A stretch of 64,000 nucleotides of DNA, from positions 206,713 to 270,712 of the forward strand of contig NW_015971538.1 in NCBI RefSeq assembly GCF_000182565.1, in the 5' to 3' direction. Position 1 is the first letter of the stretch. Each line of letters opens with the position of its first letter. A program made the translations under genes and the position numbers. The stretch is from Spizellomyces punctatus DAOM BR117. Lineage: Eukaryota > Chytridiomycota > Chytridiomycetes > Spizellomycetales > Spizellomycetaceae. The notes beneath the pieces are model-generated. The model was not told the origin of the DNA, did no database searches, and was given only the letters and a program-made list of their open reading frames with translations. Below are positions 1 to 10,260 of this stretch, piece by piece.

Positions 1-256
1 AGCCGTTGATGGCGTTGACGCAGTGCTTCGAGTTCCAGAAGCTGAGCATCTTCTGCACCGTGAGAAACTAAGTTTAGTGGAAGGACCTACAGGCAATTTT
101 GGGTGTCATGGGAGAGCTGTAGTTACTTGGTTGTTCACAGGTGGTGGGAGACCTCTGGCGCTCCGACGTGTCCTTTTCATTTTCGACTTCCTCTGCTAGG
201 CAAAGTAGCGGGTCCTCATCTGAAGAGTCGTCGTATGACGTCCCTGTCAAGGTCAT
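1..256 (-). CDS. 5' part of an unrecognised gene, cut by the window edge
   Basis: Exon 1 runs 256 to about 139 and starts MTLTGTSYDDSSDEDP; it is rich in Asp, Glu and Ser. A GTGAAC donor and a TTAG acceptor remove about 71 nt. Exon 2 (67 to 1) continues in phase with GAEDAQLLELEALRQRHQ, which has the heptad look of a coiled coil and leaves the window. No family was recognised. The gene is divergent from the methyltransferase whose ATG lies at 430, so the two starts share about 170 bp. The acidic N-terminus and phase-consistent intron support a real gene, but only about 60 residues are visible. Confidence 0.45.
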
Positions 257-429
257 TATGTATTCAGCTGCACATTACTTCTTACGATCTCACCAATGCA
301 GCGGAGATAGGTGTCCGAAAGTCCGAAAGTGCTTAGGTGTCACGTGGCGGCAGCCTGGCCGAGTGATCGTGGACAAGATCGCTCCGGTTTACGTTCCTGG
401 TAAGGACTTCAGTGTCCGTGTTCCACATC

Positions 430-1272
430 ATGGAGGGGTCCGTGACTGTAGCCAAAACCTCAGATAAGGAATATCTCTACCACATTGTCAATATACCACC
501 ATACCGCCTGACTATTGCTTCGAGGCTTGAAGATACTGATTCCGACGACGATTTTGTCGATCCGTATTTATTCGACCCATCATACACACTTGCAGCAGCT
601 ACTGGCTTTTCAGTCTGGGAAGGCTCGGTTGCGCTCCTCTCCTTCATTCATTCCGCGCAGAGTTCAGAGGCACAAGAATTTCGCCGACGAGTGCTGGAGA
701 AGCGAGAGAAAGTTGTGGAGCTGGGGAGCGGAACTGGCATCGGGGGGTTGGGGGTCGCTGCTTTGGGTGGGGACGTCCTATGCACAGACGTGGAAAGCGT
801 TTGCGATTTGACGAGATCAAATATCAGACGAAATAGATTGGAAATCTCGTCTGAACGTTGCCCAACGGGTGGGTGGTTTGATTCAGTATCAGTCGGACGA
901 GGAACGGCAGGTGTCCAACCTCTGGACTGGTCGCAGCCAGTATCCGCACAACGCAAACCGAATGATCCAATATCTGCGTCAATAATAATTGCAGCAGAAA
1001 CTGCTTGGCTTGCCGACCTGGCTCCTCTATTTGTGGAAACCGTGGCCAACTTGCTACGGTCTGGAGTCGAGGTATCGAATTGTAAGGTATGCTATTGGGC
1101 GTACAAGGAACGAGGAACGGAAGCCAGCAAAATTTTTACTACAATGTCCAACGTCAAAAGAGCCTTTCACCAAGCTGGGTGTGAGGTAGTCGAGATATGG
1201 AGAGAACGTAGTAAGGAGGATCCAGATAAGCACGTAATCATTAACACCATTCGTCAGACGCGGCTGCCGTAA
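430..1272 (+). CDS. METTL21-type protein methyltransferase (methyltransferase_16 family)
   Basis: This is a single open exon of about 280 codons; the first ATG in frame is at 430 (MEGSVTVAKTSDKEYL). It has the seven-beta-strand methyltransferase layout: a GFSVWEGSVAL segment before motif I, motif I VVELGSGTGIGGLGVAAL (glycine-rich SAM loop, near residues 100-117), an acidic strand-2 end LCTDVES, then PLDWSQP, which corresponds to the LDWG-type motif of the METTL21/EFM family, and IIAAETAWL in place of the usual D-x-x-Y post-motif II. The C-terminal part CYWAYKERGTEAS is also family-like. Members methylate lysines on chaperones or elongation factors, but the substrate cannot be read from sequence. 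The AAET motif differs from the classic form, so activity or specificity may differ. Confidence 0.8.
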   Translation: MEGSVTVAKTSDKEYLYHIVNIPPYRLTIASRLEDTDSDDDFVDPYLFDPSYTLAAATGFSVWEGSVALLSFIHSAQSSEAQEFRRRVLEKREKVVELGSGTGIGGLGVAALGGDVLCTDVESVCDLTRSNIRRNRLEISSERCPTGGWFDSVSVGRGTAGVQPLDWSQPVSAQRKPNDPISASIIIAAETAWLADLAPLFVETVANLLRSGVEVSNCKVCYWAYKERGTEASKIFTTMSNVKRAFHQAGCEVVEIWRERSKEDPDKHVIINTIRQTRLP

Positions 1273-1487
1273 ACCTATGAGCCTATTATTATGAATTTTG
1301 CACCTAGCTAGCAGTCTTTGGAGGACGTATAGCACTGAAATATCACATTTGGTCCCAATGTCATTGTCTATATAATCGTGCGTTAGGACTAGAGTCTACA
1401 ACCTCTGATCTCTGGCTCTGCGAAGAGATCTGTGCCATTACTGACTATGCGCATCGATCTGATCTTTCGTCTTTGCCACAAAAGTCC

Positions 1488-2785
1488 TCATTGCTTCCAC
1501 TGCTCCCATGGAAACCCTTCCGGAATCAGATCCGGCCGGTCCCATATGAATCCGACCAACCATTCTAAGGCATCGACAAGCCGGGGGCCAGGGCGGTTAA
1601 ACATCTGCGCGAAGTAAAGGAGCGGGGCGGGTTTATTTCGTGTTCCGATACTTTCCATATTATGGGTACCTACCTGATTTCCATCGACAACCGCCACTTT
1701 CTTGCAGGTCTTCATGACCTCTTTCCACCAATTCTTTTCTTGGGCTAACCGGGTTTCCCTTTTACTGTCCTCCAGGTTAAGTCCACATGGGCAGATGATG
1801 AGAATTTCTGGTTTGCTATCTATCACCATTTGTTCTGGCGTGCGTCGGGAAGGTCCCGCACCTGCGTCCTCCGTGGCAGGAGCAACGGGATGAGTTCCAC
1901 CAGCCATCTCGATGAGCTGCGGTGTCCTATCAACGTAGAACATGAACATGCGGACATGCAAAATGTGCATCAACAGAATCCCCTACCAGTGCCCGCCTGG
2001 ATAAATTGGATCTGTCCATTCAATAAACGCAACTCGCTTGCGTATGCCGTGAGCCGCATCAAGGAACGAGCGAGCCAAGGAAGTAGCATTCGCTACTCTG
2101 CTTTCCAAGGACTTTTTGGCGTCCAGCGCCTCTCCCTCCATTCCAACAGCCCGCCCAACCTCGATAATATTCGCCAGCACATCTTGCAGGTTGACGGGAT
2201 TCAAGGTTACAACGAGTGGTGATGGGTTCATCTTTTGAGCAACGCGCTCCACTATCGTTTATTATCCGTCAATTGAAGCCGGTTCGTGAGATTGAGGCAT
2301 AGTGCAACACTGACCTGTTTGCAAATCGATCGCACATACATTGCACAGATCCTAAGTCGAATGAGAAAAGATTGATCAAATGTCCACGGAAAATGACCAT
2401 ACATCTAGTTTCTTAAACAGGTCAGATATCACATTATTACCTGTGTCAAAACGACCTGCGGCTTTAATTCCTCCAGAAGGTTTGTATCTAGCGTGTAGAG
2501 ACTCTGTCCTGCAGCCAATGCCTGTGAAACTTGTTTGTCGACGTCAGCTGATGTAGTGAAAGTAGTTTTTTGACCAGTCAAAATAGGTCTGTTCGTAATG
2601 GTACTAGGGAAGTCATCCTAGAGCGATTTATTATCAACTTTGGAAGAGGCTTTAAGTTCTTGTATAGCACCAACCTCGTGGTTTCTTCCTACTAGCAAGT
2701 GCTCCCCACCAATAATGCATAGCATCTCAGTAGCAGAGGGTAGTAAGCTCACCACTCGAGAAACTTTGGATGTGATTGGGGACAT
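1488..2785 (-). CDS. Cobalamin/corrinoid-binding protein-like (BtuF/TroA fold), intron-rich
   Basis: Six exons (2785-2675, 2617-2441, 2351-2315, 2251-1987, 1926-1674, 1604-1488) join in phase to about 319 residues. The start MSPITSKVSRVVSLLPSATE and LVGRNHE match the opening of the ABC-transporter substrate-binding (COG0614) cobalamin-binding family. Later landmarks are LAAGQSLYTLDTNLLEELKP, VVLTQ, DLCNVCA, NPVNLQDVLANIIEVGRAVG, FIEWTDPIYPGGHW, QLIEMAGGTHPVA, PEILIICPCGL and FNRPGPRLVDALEWL. Bacterial members bind corrinoids or heme for ABC import. No signal peptide or lipobox is visible here, so the eukaryotic protein is probably soluble and intracellular. The ligand is not known. The exon 1 donor is GTTGGT, which is unusual. 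Confidence 0.82.
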
Positions 2786-3051
2786 AATAGCTTTGGTTAA
2801 AAACTTCGAACATCACACAGCGAACGGATTGATGGCACTCTGATCGATGAGTCATAACAAGCACGTGATCCATTTCCGTTCAGAGGCCGGTGCGATCCGC
2901 CGAGGCATCTTGGTCCACAGGTTTCATGCTCAGATCGGTTCGCATTCCTCGCCCATCTACTTTTCATCCTTGGGTACCTACCACTATTTTGCGTAGCACA
3001 GCATCAACATCTGCGATTTCTAGCCTTTCAGTTCTGCAACAAACCCGAGCC

Positions 3052-4599
3052 ATGTCACACAAGCTTTGCATGATTCCTGGTGAGCACCCGGCATCAACTG
3101 TCTTCTACAGATAGGGCAGCTCCTAAATCTTTTGGGTTGTTAAGGGCCCGTCGAATTCGACGCCGCAGTTACAAATGCGATGGCTACCCCGGCCACATCT
3201 CACGTGGCCCCTGACTTCATTGAAAAGTTTGGCAGTGCGTTGGAGCTGTTGAGGAAAGTTTTCCTAGCACCTGTATGTATGGCACACAGGAACTTCGTTG
3301 GGATGATGTTATTAATTGTTTATATATTTATAGAATGGTCAACCATTCATTGTTGCCGGATCCGGTTTGTGTTTGTTTTGTTGACACCCACGAACTTCCA
3401 AGCTCATCTAAAAATCGTTAGGTACTCTCACCTGGGACATGACCGCTGCCAACCTTGTTGAACCGGGCGAAGACGTGCTTGTAGTTAATACGGGCGTCTT
3501 TGGTGACTGGTTCGGTGAATGGTAGGCAATAGCGACCTTCGAGCAGGTTGGGACTGATGATTTTCTCACATGTCCTATAAAGTCTTGGCGTCTACGGAGC
3601 AAATGTCACCCATGTACGAGCGCCATTCGGCGACCGTCCAACTCTTGAGCAAATAGCGGAAGCTTTAAGCCAGAAAAAGTACAAGCTTGTTACGGTTACT
3701 CACGTGGATACCTCAACTGGTGTATTTGCCGATATCAAATCCATTGCGAAGCTTGTCAAAGAGAAGTCTCCAGAGACCCTCATTGCTTTGGATGGTGTTT
3801 GCTCTGTTGGTGCTGAGGAGATTAGGCAAGAGGAGTGGGGTATGTGGCACACCACCTTTTTTTGTATCTTGCAGAGTGACTGACATTTGATCAGGTATCG
3901 ACGTGGTATTGACTGCCAGTCAAAAGGCGCTCGGTACTCCACCCGGTCTAGCAATCATGGTTGTCAGCCAACGTGCGCTTGAGGTTGCTGCCAACCGTAA
4001 GGCTGGGCCCACCACGTACTTCGGTTCGTTCAAGAAGTGGCTGCCCATTATGAAGAGCTACGAGGCACGCAAACCGTCATACTTTGCTACTCCATCAGTT
4101 CAGTTGATTTTGGCTCTTGAAGTCAGTTTGCAGCAACTCGTGGCGCAGGGGATGGACACTCGCTTCGCGAAGCATCGCGAAGCTTCCAAGAAAGTTAAAG
4201 ATGCTCTTGAACAATGGGGACTTAAGCTGGTATGGGCCTCAGCTTTCTGTGCATCTAGCTGTTTGCAGCGCGGTCATATCTTGACAGATTGTCATAGGTT
4301 CCAGTGAACCGGGAGGTTGCAGCCAACACACTCAGTGCTGTATACTACCCAGAAACTGTTAAGGGACCCGAGTTGTTGCAGAAGATCGGTTCCCATGGTG
4401 TCGTTGTGGCCGGTGGACTTCATCCTCAGCACTCTACCAAGTACTTCCGAGTGGGACATGTAGGTTATGCCAGTCACTTTGATAGTATACATGTGAATTC
4501 TGATGAGCAGCGCATCAGATGAATGTCAGTGCCGTCAATCTAGAGAACCACCATCTCGACAAGACTCTTGCTGCGATTGAGCAATCATTGAAGGTATAG
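3052..4599 (+). CDS. Alanine/serine-glyoxylate aminotransferase (class V, PLP)
   Basis: Eight exons (3052-3079, 3145-3272, 3334-3364, 3422-3521, 3583-3839, 3895-4229, 4298-4459, 4519-4599) give about 373 residues, the usual size. The first exon supplies MSHKLCMIPG and joins the PVEFDAAVTNAMATPATSH motif. Other landmarks are GSGTLTWDMTAANL, DTSTGVFADI, LIALDGVCSVGAEE (Asp contacting PLP) and TASQKALGTPPG, whose Lys forms the Schiff base. The enzyme converts glyoxylate plus alanine (or serine) to glycine plus pyruvate. The protein ends SLKV, so there is no canonical peroxisomal SKL-type signal. No clear mitochondrial presequence is visible either; location is therefore open. Confidence 0.93.
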
Positions 4600-4778
4600 T
4601 AACTGCATCGCTGATCTTTATAAAAGAAAAAGGACAGGCAAACTCAACAGAATCTTTCTAGGAGTTGGGCCACCTGTAAATGTACATTACACACGCACGC
4701 GCTACAATACAGACCTGCCGCTGCATCGTTATATATGTGACTGCTGTAATAAATATACATTCGCTTATACATTTTTCA

Positions 4779-7700
4779 TCAACTGCGCTTCATCCCGGCC
4801 ACGAATTTCCGGAATCCTGATTCAATCTTGCCGCCTGTGGATGTCGTCGAACCGCTTATAGCGTTCATAGCATTTGTAAATGACGATCCTGCAGGGTTTC
4901 CGCTTAGTGTGCCCGTCGATCCACCGGGCAAAGAATCTGTCGGTACACGTCTTTGGAATGCTTCTATCACGGTTTGCTGTTCGACACGCTTGAGTCCCTA
5001 TGTTGGAAGCGTTAAGTTTTATGAAGGTCATGTTATCATCAATCCATGCAAACCAGATCGACATGTGTAAGTCGCACCTTCAGCTCCAAAACCTTTTGGA
5101 AATTTGTCAAGCTGTGGTCATTGAACAGCAACAGGTACGTTTCAACAATGCCTTCTACTGGTTGATAAGGTCTGAGGACCACTTTCAACAGTTGCTCGAC
5201 CTTGGTCACAGCCTTGGTCACAATTTTGATGTATCTGCATCAGATGTGAAGGTAAATACGTCGTTTGGCAGATGAGTCCGTCTAAAATACGCACGTCGCA
5301 GGAGGTTGACTTGGGGTATCGGAATTGATGTTGGCCATTTGAATGAAGATAGTTTTGAGGGCATGTGTGTCAAGGAGCATCTATGTCAACCCGAATGTCA
5401 GCTGTGAGTGAAGCTAAAGTACGACAGCGCCTCATACCTGTTCAGCACCAATTTCTGATACCGGCTTACATCGAAAAATGGTATTGTAATAGCGACCGAG
5501 GAAGGACCTTTGACCGAAAGTGGGAGTATGGTACATTGTTGAACAGACATCTCTTTGAACCGGGAAACGCGTAACACCTACTCGGCAAACTTATCACAGA
5601 ATGTCCTAAAATATTTTGTATTGCTCGCAAAAGTTCGTCGCGCCACCGTGACCGTCGACATCAATGTCTGTGCAATTATTGTCACATACTCGGACTGATC
5701 ACCAACAGCCTCAAGTGTCCCCCATGGGCGTTTCAACATGCTATTGAGTGCAGGTTCGACGCAGTTTTCTATACCGTGAACAAGGATCTTTATCCCGGTG
5801 CTTGAGACGCTACATATTGTAGTAATGAGCCAATAATTGGGCACCAATGCGGAACTCAGTTGTACATACTCGAGGAACGCATCACGCTCTCGGTTGAAAT
5901 TTACCAGTGGTCTAAATTCTTCATCAATCTTCTCGGATAATTTTTCTTCGAGCTTTTTGTACGTAGTTAGATCCGAACGAGGAGCCAACGAAGTTACGTG
6001 CCATTCTACCTGTGTTGTAGTAGTAGTGCAATAATCTCCCGTGTTAATGATTAAACAGGTGATACGAATTTCATCTTCCGTGATTGCTTTCTTATCATCT
6101 CTGTAAATAATATCTGATTTAGTGGCTTCGCTTTCCAACCCAACTTGTTTATTCCTACTTCGGCAGCTTGGAAGATAATAAGTCGGCATATTGCTTCAGC
6201 CATTTGGCAAACAATCGAACCAAATCCAGGAAGGGTTTGTTTGTTGAGAGCTTTGCGCACTGAACCAAAGTCTGACGGTACAAGTAGAACAAATCGGTAC
6301 TCGAAGATAAAACCGCATCTTCCTCCTGCAAAACTGGTCGCGCCCGGTATTGTTCCATGATATCACTCAAAGACCTAGAATTGGAGTATCAGAGACAGGA
6401 TTGAGCTTCATCGATCATGGCGGTCGTAAGTTGACTCGAGCATACCTGTCTTCAATTTCGATGTAATGCCGAAGATATGGCTCGAAGACAGATGATATGA
6501 TTTTGAAAAATCTCGAAGTTTTCGGTGGTTGGACATCATCACTCGTAGGGCCACTTTCTTCCTCAAGATTCTAGGCACGGATTTTTGAGCCCCAAGTTAC
6601 ATCTGTTGAACCGTGTAAACTGCTCACATGTATTCCAAACCGCTTATCAAGTTTCCCCTCAAAGTCCATGGTAGTCTGCAATGCTTGTAGCATTAATTTG
6701 ACATCCATAGAGTTGTCCGCTCTGGCTAGGACTTCTGAGAGATCTTGTCTATAAGCAGACATAAAAAGTAAGTGCCACGTCCATCACCTGAACCCTCAAC
6801 ACCGACCTTGTATCGTGGCAGAACTTATCACAGAGGACCTCTGCAACTTTCCATTCTGGAGGGAATATAACTGCATGGTCTTCATCATATGTTTTCAGGA
6901 GCCGCTTCAACCAAGCATAACGTCGTGACACATCACCCAATCCTGCAACCTATTAAGTGATAATGTGTCTCAGCAGTGTCTCTCATTTGATGTATGGCTC
7001 ATAACTGTACTTTCACACCTCTGGATTGTTGCGGAAAATTCCGCGATAATCTTTCAAATGAATATCACAATACCAGTTGATAAGGCTTTGTCTGCATTGC
7101 AACAGTTAGTGAATTTCATATATAACTTTTTCTAATTTCGTGACCGGTAGTACCTTGCATCCCCTTCCAAAATATTGATGACTAAGCATGCATCGCTCAG
7201 AAGTCCTAGCTGGCTTCGCAAAGCGCCGCCTACAAATCTGTTGCACGTTAATGGATGGCTCGCACTTAACCGAACAACCAGTAGCAACCAACCCTGATTC
7301 AAAGTCGCGGAAGATCTGTCGCTTGATGTCCGCCTGAAGCTGCGTGACACTGTCCAGCAGTGCAGCAATCTGGTTCACGCTGCGATATGTCTTGAAATGT
7401 GCCAGCAGCTGATTTATAACCTAATAGTGGGCAAGCGCGCGTCACACGGGCTGAATGACTTGCTGGTGACTTTGACAACAGTGTTGGGTTTGGAGTCATA
7501 CCTGTACAAGTTGTGCCGCCTCAATATATTGCTTCTTGCCAGCCATAGTTCGCAATTGTTCAACCGCTGATACTTTATTATTACACAAGGTCAGCCGTCA
7601 TGCGAACTAAGTGGAACAAAGATTGGTAATGCCACAGACTGACCAAGCATTTGAAGCCTTCGAAGCACCGTCACGGAAGATGTAAGATTTTTCTTGGCAT

Positions 7701-8358
7701 GATCCAAAGACTTTATGTCTCGAGTTATCTCCTGAACCATGCGTTCCGATTCCGCTGCTTGTTCTTTAATCTGTTTGATGCTGTTGAACAATTCCTGGAT
7801 GGGCCAAAAATATGTTAGAGGAGAAGTCCTTGTGCACGCCAATGAATATCATTACTATTGTACCTGTATGGCTTGCCTAGTTTCCTCCAATTGCTTCTGT
7901 CCCCGGACTCCGGCATCAGTTTGAGACCGTACCAGCTCTCGCATTTCCTTATCCATTGCCCATATTTTGTTTCGCAATTTTGCAAGAACTGTGTCCACAG
8001 TCGCTAAAGAGTCCTCTATTTGGCAAACAAGAAAACAAGCTTAGCCTTGAGCACCTAATAAAGTAGGGCCTCTCCGCGTACGCAGATCGCAACGTCTGCA
8101 TGTTTCGCCAGAACACGATGATAAAGGAGCAAGTATCGCAAATGAATCACTAACAACAATGTACATTTGCATATACCCACCGCCTGGGAATATCAAGTTG
8201 ATGTACTCTATAGGGTCAAAGTCACTAGAGTCCAAGGGATCCTTTGTTTCGAGAATGTTGGAAATAGCATGGTCTAGCTCGGGACTGAGTTTGATCGTCT
8301 CATGGTTTGCAGCCTCTTCAAATTCCGTGGCGACATCTTGTGAAGGATCTTGAGACAT
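4779..8358 (-). CDS. VPS53: VPS53, GARP/EARP tethering complex subunit
   Basis: Many short exons. The start at 8358 reads [13 protein letters not shown] and soon reaches [20 protein letters not shown], the diagnostic VPS53 N-terminal motif. The following exons carry [40 protein letters not shown] and TVLRRLQML, matching the coiled-coil Vps53 N-terminal domain. C-terminal exons contain [11 protein letters not shown] and end in a Ser/Gly/Thr-rich tail closing FVAGMKRS at 4779. VPS53 with VPS51, VPS52 and VPS54 tethers endosome-derived vesicles at the trans-Golgi. Individual middle exons (about 7400 to 5300) were not each resolved, but scattered open segments between introns cover the region. 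It is tail-to-tail with the aminotransferase. Confidence 0.88.
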
Positions 8359-8801
8359 GCTAGTGGTCTATCTAAAAGTGATCACCCCATTGACCGTGGT
8401 GATCTTCGCTGACCACTCGGCAGCTAGTTGGGAGCGGGGACGATGCATCACGTGACATGATTAGCCAATGCAATCACGTAAGGTTCAGCAACCACCCCCA
8501 AGAGTATCACATCCGGTACGAGAGTTACAAGATGTCTGGCTTGTCGCTCTCACCATGGACTATCCCCTGTTCCTTACGCCGATTCCTCCAATATTAACTT
8601 ATGTTGAAAGGAGTCTCTCCTTTCGGGTAGGGGCCGACGGTAACAACTTATGCGCAGCGTTCTGTCCGACAGTCACGTGTCACGAGTTGGATAAGCGTGT
8701 TCCTCCAGCGCTCACCCGAAAGCTCCTGCATTCGACCCAGGAGATCTGAGGAGCAGGACACGAGTTTTGAGGTAGGCCACTCGCTGTAAAACATCTGCTA
8801 G
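8359..8801. other. Start-proximal region between VPS53 and the next gene
   Basis: This interval should hold the VPS53 promoter and the first exon(s) of the plus-strand gene that follows. An open stretch on the plus strand ending at about 8771 (frame reading DPGDLRSRTRVLR) splices in phase through GTAGGC to the exon at 8802. Its own beginning and the initiation codon could not be fixed. Confidence 0.3.
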
Positions 8802-10112
8802 AGGTCCGGAAACTGATGCTTCCTTAGAACGATATCTTGTGGATACTCAACCTCATTCAACGCGCTGGGCATCCGCTTTATACAGCAAGGTATTATCTCC
8901 GACGGAGATCGTCTCTCAAAGAGTGAAAGCATGCTGGCGCAGGAGAAGCAAATGGCGGTGCCGGATTCAGATAAACTAAGTCCCAATGACAAGATGTTAG
9001 AGGTATACTGTCCCATTCGTCTTTCAGCGGGAGAAGAATTTGCGCAGCCGCACATTCTCATTTTCCAGAATAACCTAACGACTTCCCGTCCAACAGGCCT
9101 TTGAGCGTTGGGCAACGAATGGTTTTATGGGACTGGCGCATGTTAGGTTGGTATTAAGAGGCAAGATCCTTCCTGCTGCTAGCACGTAGCATCTCATCAT
9201 GCGTCGCCTTATAGAGATCCAGCCGAACTAGTATATCGATTGCGAGAATGGCTTTCAGGCGCTTGTAACTGTCCACCTCCAACTGAAGGCACAGTGAACG
9301 AATGGCTGTGGCAAATGGGGCGACGATTTCCTACGTTTGGCAGCTGGTTGATGGAGAGTACGTATTAAAGAATTCTAATTGTCAATAGTTTTGACACTAA
9401 TGAACATCACGCAGAGCTCAAATCAAACATACTACGGGGACCCTTCAATTCATCTGTTGTACCATCAAGCGCAAGCCCTTCAAGTGCAGCACCCACAGCG
9501 GACCCACCAACCCCTCAGCCGGCCCCGATATCTCAACTTGCATCATCATCTTACAACAATTCCGCATCAGCCCACTGTACATCTCAAACGTTTTCGGCTC
9601 CATCCCAATCTTGCGGCAGCCTAGAGAACAGCTACGGTTCTCCTGCACCCACGGAGAACTGGTCAACTATCACCGGCTCATCTCCATCTCCCCTTCCCAC
9701 CAGCACTGGCCCATCAACTATCGCAGAACGCTATCCACCGTATCCAAGCCGGTTGCAATCTATGATTGGAACTGTCCCGCTGTCTTCACCTACGTCTTTG
9801 GGGGAGTGTCATGCTACCGGATGTCTTGGATATTATTCTCCAACGCATTTCTGTCTGCACAAGCGCCAGAATTCAACCCACTGCCTAGTTCCACCTGAGT
9901 GGACAACGTATGGTTACGATATTGAGGCCGCTTTCGAAAAAACAATCAATCTGCATCGGGAGCTGGAAGAAATCATTGCAACACCTTCAATGACGATTGG
10001 TAGTATCTTAAAAGAGGAAAGCAAGGTAATACAGGCCCTGTGCTTGTGGGAAGAGGCGAAAGCAGTCGGGGGAAAGAGTAAAATATTACGTCTAAAACGG
10101 AGAAAACTATAG
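8802..10112 (+). CDS. Unrecognised protein with Trp-rich segment and Ser/Pro-rich middle (5' end unresolved)
   Basis: Exons 8802-8889, 8943-9002, 9097-9146, 9215-9357 and 9415-10112 join in phase. The encoded segments are ETDASLERYLVDTQPHSTRW, PDSDKLSPNDKMLE, AFERWATNGFMGLAH, then DPAELVYRLREWLSGACNCP and EWLWQMGRRFPTFGSWLMEK, a Ser/Pro/Thr-rich linker of about 100 residues, GECHATGCLGYYSPTHFCLH (four Cys/His spaced like a metal site), and the helical tail TTYGYDIEAAFEKTINLHRE. It ends in a basic KILRLKRRKL. No family was recognised; the Cys/His block could bind zinc. The 9147 donor is GTTGGT. An upstream exon ending near 8771 fits the phase. Confidence 0.6.
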
Positions 10113-10260
10113 AGTACTTTGAAAGTCTAAGTTATGTACGTTGTCGCATTGTAATTTATATATATATGTTCGGGCATTTCTACGTCTTGTGGCGCCCTAT
10201 GTCTCGATAGCAGGCCATAAATGTACCGGCCTGAGGAGATCCCACCAAATTCTACGAGGG

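Noticed and set aside
8468-8749. Plus-strand open frame of 93 codons before the unknown gene
   Set aside because: It could not be joined in phase to the exon at 8802, and it lacks family features; the frame ending at 8771 fits better, so I did not call it separately.
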